Of a stretch of 64,000 bases of DNA, positions 45,747 to 53,442 are shown piece by piece. Within the stretch, counting starts at the first letter, position 1, and every line of letters starts with the position of its first letter. The notes under the pieces were generated by a model. That model had not been told where the DNA came from, ran no database searches, and was given only the letters and a program-made list of their open reading frames with translations. This DNA is from PALSA-911 sp963743035 (GTDB lineage Bacteria; Pseudomonadota; Alphaproteobacteria; Acetobacterales; Acetobacteraceae). Position numbers and translations under genes: made by a program. The stretch lies in assembly GCA_963743035.1 (NCBI GenBank), contig CAVUOB010000005.1, forward strand, positions 186,001 through 250,000. The letters are read 5' to 3'.

Positions 45747-46349
45747 ATGGACACCCAGATGGACACACATATGGACCCAGGGACCGACCCGCCCGGGATC
45801 GCCGGGCTGAAGCGCCCGACCGGCCTGCCCTTCCGCCTCGGCAAGATCGGCCATGTCGCGCTCTATGTATCGGACATCGAACGTTCGGCCCGGTTCTACA
45901 CGCAGGTGCTGGGCTGCAGCATCTCCGACGTCTACGGCGAGGACATGTTTCCGGGCGGGGCGGTGTTCCTGCGCGTGAATGCCGATCACCACGGCGTCGC
46001 GCTGTTCAAGGCGAGCGAGGCCAACCCGGCCGGCGCGGGCCTGCACCATCTGGCGTTCGAGGTCGGCACGCTGGACGAGGTGGTGCGCGCCCGGGCGCAT
46101 CTGCGCGCGCAGGGCGTGGCGATCGATTTCGACGGCCGCCGGCGCGCCGGCGTGCAGATCGCGGTGGAGTTCCGCGATCCCGACGGCCATCGGCTGGAGA
46201 TCTACTGGGGCATCGACCAGATCGGCAGCGACGGCCGCGCCCGCCCGGCCGAGGAGTGGAAGGGCGCGCGGAGCCTGGAGGCGGCGATCGCCGATCCCGT
46301 GATCGGCCAGGACACGACGCTGGGGGATCCTTCGTTGCTGGGTGGGTGA
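45747..46349 (+). CDS. VOC-family (glyoxalase/extradiol dioxygenase-like) protein
   Basis: 200 residues; start chosen at MDTQMDTHMDPGTDPPG, which has GGAGGAGCC about 6 bases ahead. The vicinal-oxygen-chelate module is clear: KIGHVALYVSDIERSARFYT, GLHHLAFEVGTLDEVVRAR and VEFRDPDGHRLEIYW, giving the metal ligands His, His and Glu expected in one half of the fold. It resembles single-module catechol 2,3-dioxygenase-like proteins, but activity cannot be told. It is divergent from the oxoprolinase gene. Its 3' side is occupied by a large family B repeat block. Confidence 0.9.
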   Translation: MDTQMDTHMDPGTDPPGIAGLKRPTGLPFRLGKIGHVALYVSDIERSARFYTQVLGCSISDVYGEDMFPGGAVFLRVNADHHGVALFKASEANPAGAGLHHLAFEVGTLDEVVRARAHLRAQGVAIDFDGRRRAGVQIAVEFRDPDGHRLEIYWGIDQIGSDGRARPAEEWKGARSLEAAIADPVIGQDTTLGDPSLLGG

Positions 46350-46365
46350 GCGGGGTTCGGTTCCC

Positions 46366-46503
46366 CCCTCACCATATCTCCATCTCCCTCACCACATTTC
46401 CCTTCCCCCACCTCTCCCTCCCCCTCACCCCTCCCTCTCCCCCGAAGTGGGGGAGAGGGGGAAGGGCGATGTGGGGGAGGGAGATGTGGGGGAGGGAGAT
46501 GTG
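46366..46503. repeat. extended family B repeat block (copy 4)
   Basis: A hairpin CCCTCTCCCCC, GAAGT, GGGGGAGAGGG is embedded in a larger imperfect palindrome. The left side is CT-rich (CATCTCCCTCACCACATTTC and similar); the right side holds the 15-bp unit GATGTGGGGGAGGGA repeated twice and a partial third. It fills most of the 216-bp gap between the VOC gene and the djlA-like gene. No open coding frame of normal composition is present. Confidence 0.75.
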
Positions 46504-46565
46504 AAAATGCGTCGGCGGGCAGCGAGATTTTGTCGCCGTCAACGACTGCGTGGTAGCATGGCCGG

Positions 46566-47381
46566 ATGGCAACCTGGGGTAAGATCATCGGCGGCATGGC
46601 GGGATTCGCCATGGGCGGGCCGTTGGGGGCGATGTTCGGCGCGGCGCTGGGGCATGCGGCGGATAGCGGCGCCTTCACCGGCACTTTCAGCGGCGGGTTC
46701 CAGACCTCGCGGCTCGGGTTCAATCCGTTCGGGCCGCAGGCCCAGGCGTGGAATCCGGCCGGCATCGCCGCGCTGTTCGGCCGGCGCGACCAGCTCTTCG
46801 CCATCGGCGTGGTGGTGCTGTCGGCAAAGCTCGCCAAATCCGACGGCAGCGTGAACCGGGCGGAGATCGACGCCTTCAAGCGGCATTTCCGCATCCCGCC
46901 GGAAGCCCAGCGCGACATCGGCCGGCTGTTCGACGAGGCGCGCGACAGCCCGCAGGGATTCGAGAGCTTCGCCGACCAGCTGGGCGACGCGTTCGCCGAC
47001 AACCGCCTGATGCTGGAGGACGTGCTGGTGGCGCTGTTCGCCATCGCGCGGGCCGACGCGCCGGTGAACAATGCCGAGGCCGCCTTCCTGCGCCGGGTGC
47101 ATCACGGCTTCGGACTGGACCAGACCGCCTGGGAACGCGCCAAGGACGGCGCGCCGCGGCCGCAGATGTCCGACGGGCCGGACCCCTATGGCGTGCTGGG
47201 CACCAGCCGCGCGGCCAGCGACGAGGAGCTGCGCAGCACCTGGAAGCGGCTGATGCGGGAAAACCACCCCGACAGCCTGGCCGCGCGCGGCGTGCCGCCG
47301 GCCTTCATCGCCAGCGCCAACGACAAGGTGGCCCGGATCAACGCCGCCTGGGACCGGATCAAGCGCGAGCGGGGCCTGTGA
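46566..47381 (+). CDS. DjlA-like protein: TerB-type N-domain with C-terminal J domain
   Basis: 271 residues. A glycine-rich hydrophobic N-terminus (GKIIGGMAGFAMGGPLGAMF) resembles the membrane-inserting GxxxG segment of DjlA. A TerB-like helical domain follows (FAIGVVVLSAKLAKSDGSVN, with DGSVNRAEID; NRLMLEDVLVALFAIARADA). The last 65 residues are a J domain (DPYGVLGTSRAASDEELRST; MRENHPDSLAARG with the HPD motif that stimulates DnaK ATPase). The C-terminal position of the J domain fits DjlA rather than DnaJ. Its stop overlaps the GTG start of ampD, so the two are coupled. Confidence 0.93.
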   Translation: MATWGKIIGGMAGFAMGGPLGAMFGAALGHAADSGAFTGTFSGGFQTSRLGFNPFGPQAQAWNPAGIAALFGRRDQLFAIGVVVLSAKLAKSDGSVNRAEIDAFKRHFRIPPEAQRDIGRLFDEARDSPQGFESFADQLGDAFADNRLMLEDVLVALFAIARADAPVNNAEAAFLRRVHHGFGLDQTAWERAKDGAPRPQMSDGPDPYGVLGTSRAASDEELRSTWKRLMRENHPDSLAARGVPPAFIASANDKVARINAAWDRIKRERGL

Positions 47382-48155
47382 CGCTGCGCTGCATCGACCT
47401 GCCGAGCCCCAACCACGACGAGCGCCCCGCGGATACGCCGGTGGACATGCTGATCCTGCATTACACGGGCATGCAGACCGGCCAGGCCGCCATCGACCGG
47501 CTGCGCAGCGCCGAGGCCAGGGTTTCGTCGCATTACGTGGTCGAGGAAGACGGCACGGTGTTCCGGCTGGTGGCGGAGGACCGCCGCGCCTGGCATGCCG
47601 GCATCTCCTGGTGGCGCGGGCACGAGGCGCTGAACGGCCGCTCGATCGGCATCGAGATCGTCAATCCCGGCCATGAATGGGGCTACCGGGAGTTTCCGGT
47701 GCTGCAGATGGCCGCGGTCTGCGACCTGTGCCTGGAGATCCTCTCCCGCCATCCGATCCCCGCCCGCAACGTGGTCGGCGCACAGCGACGTGGCGCCGGA
47801 CCGCAAGGACGACCCGGGCGAGAAATTCGACTGGGAGGGCCTGTCGCGCAACGGCGTCGGCGTCTGGCCGCAAGGCATGCCGGAGCTGGGCCATGGCGGG
47901 GCGGCGCATGGCGCAGTGCGCGATACGGCCGGTTTGCGCCCGGTTCGCGCCGCCTTGGCCGCGATCGGCTACAAGCTGGCCCCGGAAGGCCCGCTCGACC
48001 CGGGTTTATCCACAGTGCTGCGGGCCTTTCAGCGCCACTGGCGGCCCGAGGCGGTCAACGGCCAGGCCGATGCCGGAACGCTGGCGCGGCTGCTGGCGGT
48101 GACCGGCCTGATCGGCGGGGCGCAGCCGCTGCACGGCCTCTATCCGCTGGCCTGA
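47378..48155 (+). CDS. ampD: 1,6-anhydro-N-acetylmuramyl-L-alanine amidase (AmpD), with one frameshift
   Basis: Zinc amidase that cleaves the stem peptide from anhydromuropeptides in cell-wall recycling. The GTG at 47378 overlaps the djlA-like stop (GTGA). VDMLILHYTGM carries the first zinc His, and HYVVEEDGTVFRLVAEDRRAWHAG and RSIGIEIVNPGHEWGY are typical. After ARNVVG the frame breaks at 47779-47780; the next frame continues HSDVAPDRKDDPGEKFDW, which supplies the remaining zinc ligands. Removing one base gives 258 residues, including a C-terminal peptidoglycan-binding domain. Sequencing error is likely, as for dnaG. The position just before rnpB and the dcw cluster is common in this group. 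Confidence 0.92.
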
Positions 48156-48212
48156 TCCGCCCGCGATCGGGCGGGCATTGACCTGAAGCGCGGGGACGCG
48201 CATCTCTGCTTT

Positions 48213-48701
48213 GCCAGACGGCTGGACGGCCGCTGATGGTTCCCGATTCCGCTTTCGTTTCGAAGGCGAGGTCGGGGGACATTGGAGGAAAGTCCGGGCT
48301 CCACGGGAATACGGTGCCGGCTAACGGCCGGCGGGGGCGACCCCAGGGAAAGTGCCACAGAAAACAAACCGCCAGTTCCGGACAGCCAGAAATGGATCGT
48401 TCGCAACAGGCAAGGGTGAAACGGTGCGGTAAGAGCGCACCGCGCCCCCGGTGACGGGGGCGGCAGGGTAAACCCCACCGGGAGCAAGACCGAATAGGGG
48501 CGGCCGGCGGCGTGCCGATGGGGCGGCCGGGGGGAAACCCCAGGTGAACCATCGGTGGCGTGACGCAAGGGCATTCCCGCCCTGTCGCCCGGGTTGGTCG
48601 CGTGAGGCGCGCTGCAAGGCGCGTCCCAGAGGAATGGCCGTCCAACGCGGACATGGCGACATGCGCCGCGCGGACAGAACCCGGCTTACAGGCCGTCTGG
48701 C
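48213..48701 (+). ncRNA. rnpB: RNase P RNA (class A)
   Basis: Catalytic RNA that removes the 5' leader of tRNA precursors. The universally kept 5' core GAGGAAAGTCCGGGCTCC (48283 onward) and 3' core GACAGAACCCGGCTTACAGG (about 48673-48692) are both present, as are the AGGGTGAAA (about 48412) and GTAAGAGCGCACCG segments. Ends are set by the P1 helix: GCCAGACGGC (48213-48222) pairs fully with GCCGTCTGGC (48692-48701). The exact ends are therefore estimated. The GGTAAACCCCACCGGGAGCAAG segment supports class A. Lies between ampD and mraZ. Confidence 0.95.
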
Positions 48702-48851
48702 ATCTTCCATTCGTCTTTTTCCACGATCCGAAAATGAATATCCACACACTTGTCCACAGGGGGCGCCGGTCTGGTTAAGCCGTTGAGGAGAGCCAAGAAA
48801 TGCCGCTCAAAACGGCGTTTTTCCAGCGATTACCCTTAAATCCCCAAACAG

Positions 48852-48876
48852 GCCCATGCTATCCCATGTCTTCCCA
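48852..48876 (-). promoter_or_regulatory. three TGGG repeats at 10-bp spacing, probable MraZ site
   Basis: On the minus strand the order is TGGGA-AGACA-TGGGA-TAGCA-TGGGC (CCCA at 48853, 48863 and 48873 on the plus strand), i.e. TGGGN units with 5-base spacers, the pattern known for MraZ binding in E. coli. It ends about 87 bases before the mraZ start, where the dcw promoter should lie. It supports negative autoregulation of the cluster by MraZ. The 261-bp region 48702-48962 holds nothing else that could be identified. Confidence 0.65.
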
Positions 48877-48962
48877 GGGCAGTTGTCGACGCGTGCTCGG
48901 GTTCATGCATCCACGGCGCTGCGCGGACAGCGCGTTTGGGAAGAAGGGGCGGACCGGGCCGG

Positions 48963-49475
48963 ATGACCCATTTTCTGGGTACCCATCAGAGCAGGCTGGA
49001 CGCCAAGGGCCGGGTTTCCGTACCGGCCGCGTTCCGCGCCGCGCTGAAGGCCAAATCTGAATCCGCAACGATGATCCTGCGCCCGTCCCACCAGCTCGCC
49101 TGCATCGAGGCCTGGCCGTCGGACGTGTTCGACGCGCTGGCCGCTCCGCTCGACCGGTTCGACGTGTTCAGCCAGGCGCAGAGCGACCTGGCCACGGCGC
49201 TGTACGCCGACGCGACGCCGCTGGAGGCGGACAAGGAGGGCCGCATCGTGCTGCCTGAGCGGCTGCTGCGCCATGCCGGCATCACCGACGCGATGGAGTT
49301 CATGGGCCTGGGAAAGACCTTCCAGATCTGGCACCCCGAGGCCGCGGAGCTCCGCCGCGCCGAGGCGCGCGAGCGCGTGCGCAACGGCAACCTGACGCTG
49401 CCCGCCGGCAACGGCGCCCCCGCGCCGGCAGGTGCTGTGCCCGGAAACCTCGCACGCGGAATCCCGCCACAATGA
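48963..49475 (+). CDS. mraZ: MraZ, dcw cluster transcriptional regulator
   Basis: First gene of the division and cell-wall cluster; an AbrB-fold DNA-binding protein that represses the cluster's own promoter in E. coli. 170 residues from MTHFLGTHQSRLDAKGRVSVP, which carries the first DxKGRxxxP motif; the second is EADKEGRIVLPERLLRHAGI. A Pro/Ala-rich tail of about 30 residues follows. An upstream TTG (48936) would add nine residues, but the chosen ATG matches the family. Its stop overlaps the rsmH start (ATGA). Confidence 0.97.
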   Translation: MTHFLGTHQSRLDAKGRVSVPAAFRAALKAKSESATMILRPSHQLACIEAWPSDVFDALAAPLDRFDVFSQAQSDLATALYADATPLEADKEGRIVLPERLLRHAGITDAMEFMGLGKTFQIWHPEAAELRRAEARERVRNGNLTLPAGNGAPAPAGAVPGNLARGIPPQ

Positions 49476-50434
49476 CCGGTCATATTCCCGTGATGCTGAC
49501 CGAGGTTCTGGACAGTCTGGCGCCGCGCGCCGGCGCCGCCTATCTGGACGCCACTTTCGGCGGCGGCGGCTACAGCGCCGCCATCCTCGAGGCCGCCCCC
49601 TGCGTGGTGTGGGCGATCGACCGCGACGCCGAGGCCATCGCGCGCGGCGCCAGCCTCGCCGCGCGCTTCCCCGGCAGGCTGCATCTGCTGCAGGGCAATT
49701 TCGGCAACATGCTGGCGCTGCTGGCCGGGCACGGCATCAGCCAGCTCGACGGCGTGGTGCTGGATCTCGGCGTCTCGTCCTTCCAGCTCGACGATGCCGC
49801 GCGCGGCTTCTCGTTCCGCAGCGACGGGCCGCTCGACATGCGCATGGGACAGCATGGGCCGACGGCGGCCGATCTGGTAAATACCCTGCCGGAAGCGGAG
49901 ATCGCCGACATCCTGTACGAGTTCGGCGAGGAGCGCGCCTCCCGCCGCATCGCCAAGGCGATCGTGGCTGCGCGCGAAGCGGCGCCGATCGAGACCACCG
50001 CGCGGCTGGCCGAGATCATCCGTTCCGTGCTGCCGCCGGACCGTTCCGGCAACCATCCGGCCACGCGCAGCTTCCAGGCGCTGCGCATCCGCGTCAACGA
50101 CGAGCTCGGCGAGATCGAGCAGGCGCTGGCCCAGGCGGCCGAACTGCTCGCCCCCGGCGGGCGGCTGGTGGTGGTGTCGTTCCATTCGCTGGAAGACCGC
50201 ATCGTCAAGCGCTTCATGACCGAGGCCGCCGGGCGCACCCCCGCGCCGTCGCGCCATTCCCCCGGCGGGCTGACCGCGCGCGCCGCCCCCGGCTTCCGTC
50301 TGCTGACCCACAAGGCGCTGCGGCCGGGCGATGCCGAGACCTCGCACAATCCCCGTGCCCGCAGCGCCCGGCTGCGGGCGATGGTGAAGATCGACAACCG
50401 GGCGGAATCGCCGACGGAGACACACGCGCCATGA
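49472..50434 (+). CDS. rsmH: 16S rRNA (cytosine1402-N4)-methyltransferase
   Basis: SAM-dependent enzyme that N4-methylates C1402 of 16S rRNA. 320 residues. Opening HIPVMLTEVLDSLAPRAGAA, the SAM-binding LDATFGGGGYSAAIL, LDLGVSSFQLDDAARGFSF, RSFQALRIRVNDELGEIE and VVSFHSLEDRIVKRFM are all characteristic. Overlaps mraZ upstream and ftsL downstream by four bases each. Confidence 0.98.
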   Translation: MTGHIPVMLTEVLDSLAPRAGAAYLDATFGGGGYSAAILEAAPCVVWAIDRDAEAIARGASLAARFPGRLHLLQGNFGNMLALLAGHGISQLDGVVLDLGVSSFQLDDAARGFSFRSDGPLDMRMGQHGPTAADLVNTLPEAEIADILYEFGEERASRRIAKAIVAAREAAPIETTARLAEIIRSVLPPDRSGNHPATRSFQALRIRVNDELGEIEQALAQAAELLAPGGRLVVVSFHSLEDRIVKRFMTEAAGRTPAPSRHSPGGLTARAAPGFRLLTHKALRPGDAETSHNPRARSARLRAMVKIDNRAESPTETHAP

Positions 50435-51243
50435 TCCGTCCCTTCACGCTGATCTGCATGCTGCTCGCCTGCGGTGCGGGCCTGTATCTGTACCAGACCA
50501 AGCACGCGGTGCAGCTGCTCGACCGCGACATCGCCCAGACCGTGCAGGCCACCACCGCCGCGCGCGACCGCGCCGGCGTGCTGCGGGCGGAATGGACGCT
50601 GCTGAACGATCTGGAGCGGCTGCGCGCGCTGTCGGATCAGTATCTGCAGCTGCGCCCGGTCACGCCCGGCCAGTTCACCACCCTGGCCGAATTGCCCAAC
50701 CGCCTGCCGGCGCCGCGCGTGGCGCCCCCCGAGCCCGAGGCATCGCCTGAGCCGCAGCCCGATCTGATCTCCGCGCTGCCGGCGCAGGGAACGCCGGACG
50801 CTTCGGCGCCGGCTGCGGGCGAAGCGGCCCGGGGTGAAGCGGATATCGCCGACCTGCCGACCCCGCCGGTGCCCCCGCCGGCGCCGCGCCCCGCGCCGGT
50901 GCAGGTCGCCTCCGCTCCGGCTCCGGCCGCCCCGACGCTGGCCGCCCAGGCGGCTTCCAGCCAAGCCGCAGCCAGCCAGGCGGCCGCGCGCGCCGCCAGG
51001 GCGGCGGCCGAGGCGGCGCAGGCCCGCGCCGCCGAACGCCGCCAGCTTGCCGAAGCGGCGCAGGCGCGGGCGCAGGCTGCCAACCCGGCGCCCCGCCCGA
51101 TGGTGACGGCGATCGCCCGCTCCGCGCCGATGCCGGCCCCGGTCTACAGCCCGCCGCAGGCCTCCTCGCTCGGGATGGCCGGGCGCACGATGATGCCTCC
51201 GCCGGTTCCGGTCTCGGCCTACCAGTACACGAGCCCGAATTGA
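50431..51243 (+). CDS. ftsL: FtsL-like division protein with long Ala/Pro tail
   Basis: 270 residues, about 2-3 times the usual FtsL. One N-terminal membrane helix (FTLICMLLACGAGLYLYQTK) is followed by a coiled-coil segment (LLDRDIAQTVQATTAARDRA; LRAEWTLLNDLERLRALSDQ), as in FtsL, a bitopic partner of FtsB/FtsQ in the divisome. After residue 90 the protein becomes Pro/Ala-rich, with an Ala/Arg/Gln helix-like stretch (about 170-215: SQAAARAARAAAEAAQARAA), ending in a Pro-rich tail. Overlaps rsmH by four bases and ftsI by one. Assignment rests on order and architecture; FtsL sequences diverge strongly. Confidence 0.85.
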   Translation: MIRPFTLICMLLACGAGLYLYQTKHAVQLLDRDIAQTVQATTAARDRAGVLRAEWTLLNDLERLRALSDQYLQLRPVTPGQFTTLAELPNRLPAPRVAPPEPEASPEPQPDLISALPAQGTPDASAPAAGEAARGEADIADLPTPPVPPPAPRPAPVQVASAPAPAAPTLAAQAASSQAAASQAAARAARAAAEAAQARAAERRQLAEAAQARAQAANPAPRPMVTAIARSAPMPAPVYSPPQASSLGMAGRTMMPPPVPVSAYQYTSPN

Positions 51244-53438
51244 TGGGCGAACCGCCGCCGCCCTGGTCGCCGCCTGACGCGCCCTCGCCGGATTCCGCAC
51301 CGCGCTCCCTGCCCGCCTGGCGCACCGGCACGCCGCGCGGCGGCGCCGTGCCGATGATGGAGGACGTGCGCGTCACCGCGCCGGACCTGAAGCGGCGCGC
51401 CGCGCTGGAGCGGACCCGCGGCCGGCTGGTGTTCGCCGCCTCCGGCTTCGCCCTGCTGTTCCTGGCGGTGGCGCTGAAACTGGCGGATGCCACCGTGGTG
51501 CAGCCGATGATGCCGCATCGTCCGGAACGCCCGATCGCCCAGCTGGTGGAGCAGCAGAAGAACACCGAGGCCACGGTGCGCTCCCAGCGCGCCATGATCA
51601 CCGACCGCAACGGCGAGTTCCTCGCGGTATCGCTGCCCACGGTCGCGCTCTATGCCAATCCGAAGGAAATGATCGACACGGCGGAGGCGGCGCACCGGCT
51701 GAAGAAGGCGCTGCCGAAGCTGAACGAGGAAAAGACGGCCGAGCGGCTGGCCAATGCGGAGAAGCAGTTCGTCTACCTCGCCCGCCAGCTCAATCCGCGC
51801 GAGCAGGTGGCGATCAACAATCTGGGCATCCCCGGCGTCTATTTCGAGCAGACCGAGCGCCGGCGCTATCCGCTCGGGCGCACCGCGGCCCATGTGCTGG
51901 GCGGCGTGGACGTCGACGGCACCGGCATCGCCGGGGTGGAGAAGCAGTTCGACGAGCGGCTGCGCAAGGACAACACGCCGCTGAAGCTGTCGCTCGACGT
52001 CAAGGTCCAGGCCGTGGTGCGCGACGAGCTGTCCAAGGCGATGGAGGATTTCAAGGCCATCGGCGCCTGCGGCATTGTGATGGACGTGCGCACCGGAGAG
52101 GTGCTGGCCATGGTCAGCCTTCCCGACTACGATGCCAACGAAGTCCGCTCCGCCACCGACGAGGAGCGTTTCAACCGTACCGTCACCGGCGTCTACGAGC
52201 CGGGCAGCACGTTCAAGTTGCAGACTGCGTCCATGGCGCTCGACAGCGGCATCGCGCATATCTGGGACGTCTACGACGCGGCCCATCCGATTCGGTTTGG
52301 CCGCTTTACCATCACCGATTTCGAGGGCAAGAAGCGCCCCCTCGTGCTGCCGGAAGTGCTCGCTTATTCCTCTAACCTCGGTGCCGCCCATATTGCCCAG
52401 TCCGTCGGCGCCGAGCGCCAGCGGGCCTGGCTGCGCAACATGGGCATGTTCGAACGCATCGGCATCGAGCTGCCCGAGGCGGCGCGTCCGCTGGTGCCCG
52501 CCGCGGCGAACTGGAAAGAGATCGCCACAATGACGATCGGCTTCGGCCACGGCATCGCCGTCTCGCCGCTGCACGTGGTGCGCGGCACCGCGGCGATCGC
52601 CAATGGCGGCATCGTGCTGCGCCCGACCATCCTCGCCGACGAGGATGGCAGGATGTCCGGCGGCATGCGGGTGATGCAGCCGGAGACCTCGGACATCATG
52701 CGCCGGCTGATGCGCCTGGTGGTGACCGACGGCTTCGGCAAGCCCGCCGAGGTGCCGGGCTACTACCCCGGCGGCAAGACCGGCACGGCGGAGAAGGTGG
52801 CCGGGCGCGGCGGCTACAAGAAGCACACCAACGTCGCCGCGTTCATGAGCGTGTTCCCGATGCAGGCGCCGCGCTTCGCGGTGTACATGATGCTGGACGA
52901 GCCGAAGGCGAACGCCTCCACCCATGGCTACGCCACCGCCGGCTGGGTCGCCGCGCCGGCCGCCGGGCGGGTGATCGCGCGCATCGGCCCGATGCTCGGC
53001 CTGCTGCCGGACACCGAGGATGCGCCGCTGATCAACCAGGCGCTGTACATCCCGCTGCAGCCGCCGCGCGGCTATGTCTTTCGCCCGGTCCAGCTGCCGG
53101 GCCCGCAGCTGGCGCCGCCGCCGGCGATTTCCCAGGCGGCGCCGCTGCCCGGCATCGCTCCGGCCGCACCGGTTGTGGCTCCGGGTGCCGCCGCCCCGGC
53201 GAAGCCGCCGCAAGTCGCTGGTCCGGCCGGGCGGGCGGGGCGCCCCGCGACGGCGTCCAATGCGCCCGCTGCCAACGCGCCCCCATCCGGCGCGCCCCTG
53301 CCGGCGGCGTCCCCGGCCGTCCGGCCGCTGCGCGATCCGCGCCATGAGGCGATCATGCCCGGCCTGATCGGCGCCTCCGTCGTCCCGGCGACGGCCTCGC
53401 AGAGCGATGCCGGGACGCGCCCGATTGCGCCTAGGTGA
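51243..53438 (+). CDS. ftsI: peptidoglycan transpeptidase FtsI (PBP3)
   Basis: Septal cross-linking enzyme. 731 residues, longer than the usual 570-600. One membrane helix near residue 65-85 (RLVFAASGFALLFLAVALKL), the PBP dimerisation domain (AMITDRNGEFLAVSLPTVAL), then the transpeptidase domain with SxxK in YEPGSTFKLQTA (S322), SSN in LAYSSNLGAAH and KTG in GGKTGTAEKVAG. The last 100 or so residues are Pro/Ala-rich without known domain. The N-terminus before the helix is also Pro-rich. The ATG shares a base with the ftsL stop. Confidence 0.97.
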   Translation: MGEPPPPWSPPDAPSPDSAPRSLPAWRTGTPRGGAVPMMEDVRVTAPDLKRRAALERTRGRLVFAASGFALLFLAVALKLADATVVQPMMPHRPERPIAQLVEQQKNTEATVRSQRAMITDRNGEFLAVSLPTVALYANPKEMIDTAEAAHRLKKALPKLNEEKTAERLANAEKQFVYLARQLNPREQVAINNLGIPGVYFEQTERRRYPLGRTAAHVLGGVDVDGTGIAGVEKQFDERLRKDNTPLKLSLDVKVQAVVRDELSKAMEDFKAIGACGIVMDVRTGEVLAMVSLPDYDANEVRSATDEERFNRTVTGVYEPGSTFKLQTASMALDSGIAHIWDVYDAAHPIRFGRFTITDFEGKKRPLVLPEVLAYSSNLGAAHIAQSVGAERQRAWLRNMGMFERIGIELPEAARPLVPAAANWKEIATMTIGFGHGIAVSPLHVVRGTAAIANGGIVLRPTILADEDGRMSGGMRVMQPETSDIMRRLMRLVVTDGFGKPAEVPGYYPGGKTGTAEKVAGRGGYKKHTNVAAFMSVFPMQAPRFAVYMMLDEPKANASTHGYATAGWVAAPAAGRVIARIGPMLGLLPDTEDAPLINQALYIPLQPPRGYVFRPVQLPGPQLAPPPAISQAAPLPGIAPAAPVVAPGAAAPAKPPQVAGPAGRAGRPATASNAPAANAPPSGAPLPAASPAVRPLRDPRHEAIMPGLIGASVVPATASQSDAGTRPIAPR

Positions 53439-53442
53439 CATC

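Noticed and set aside
46566..47381. Considered calling this gene dnaJ or a tellurite-resistance TerB gene
   Set aside because: The J domain is at the C-terminus, zinc fingers are absent, and a TerB-like domain precedes it, which fits a DjlA-type protein.
48006..48014. Perfect DnaA-box sequence TTATCCACA, with TTGTCCACA further on near 48750
   Set aside because: A single perfect box inside the ampD coding region and a lone imperfect one are expected by chance; no AT-rich stretch, box cluster or origin-linked genes (dnaA, dnaN, gidA, parA) are nearby.
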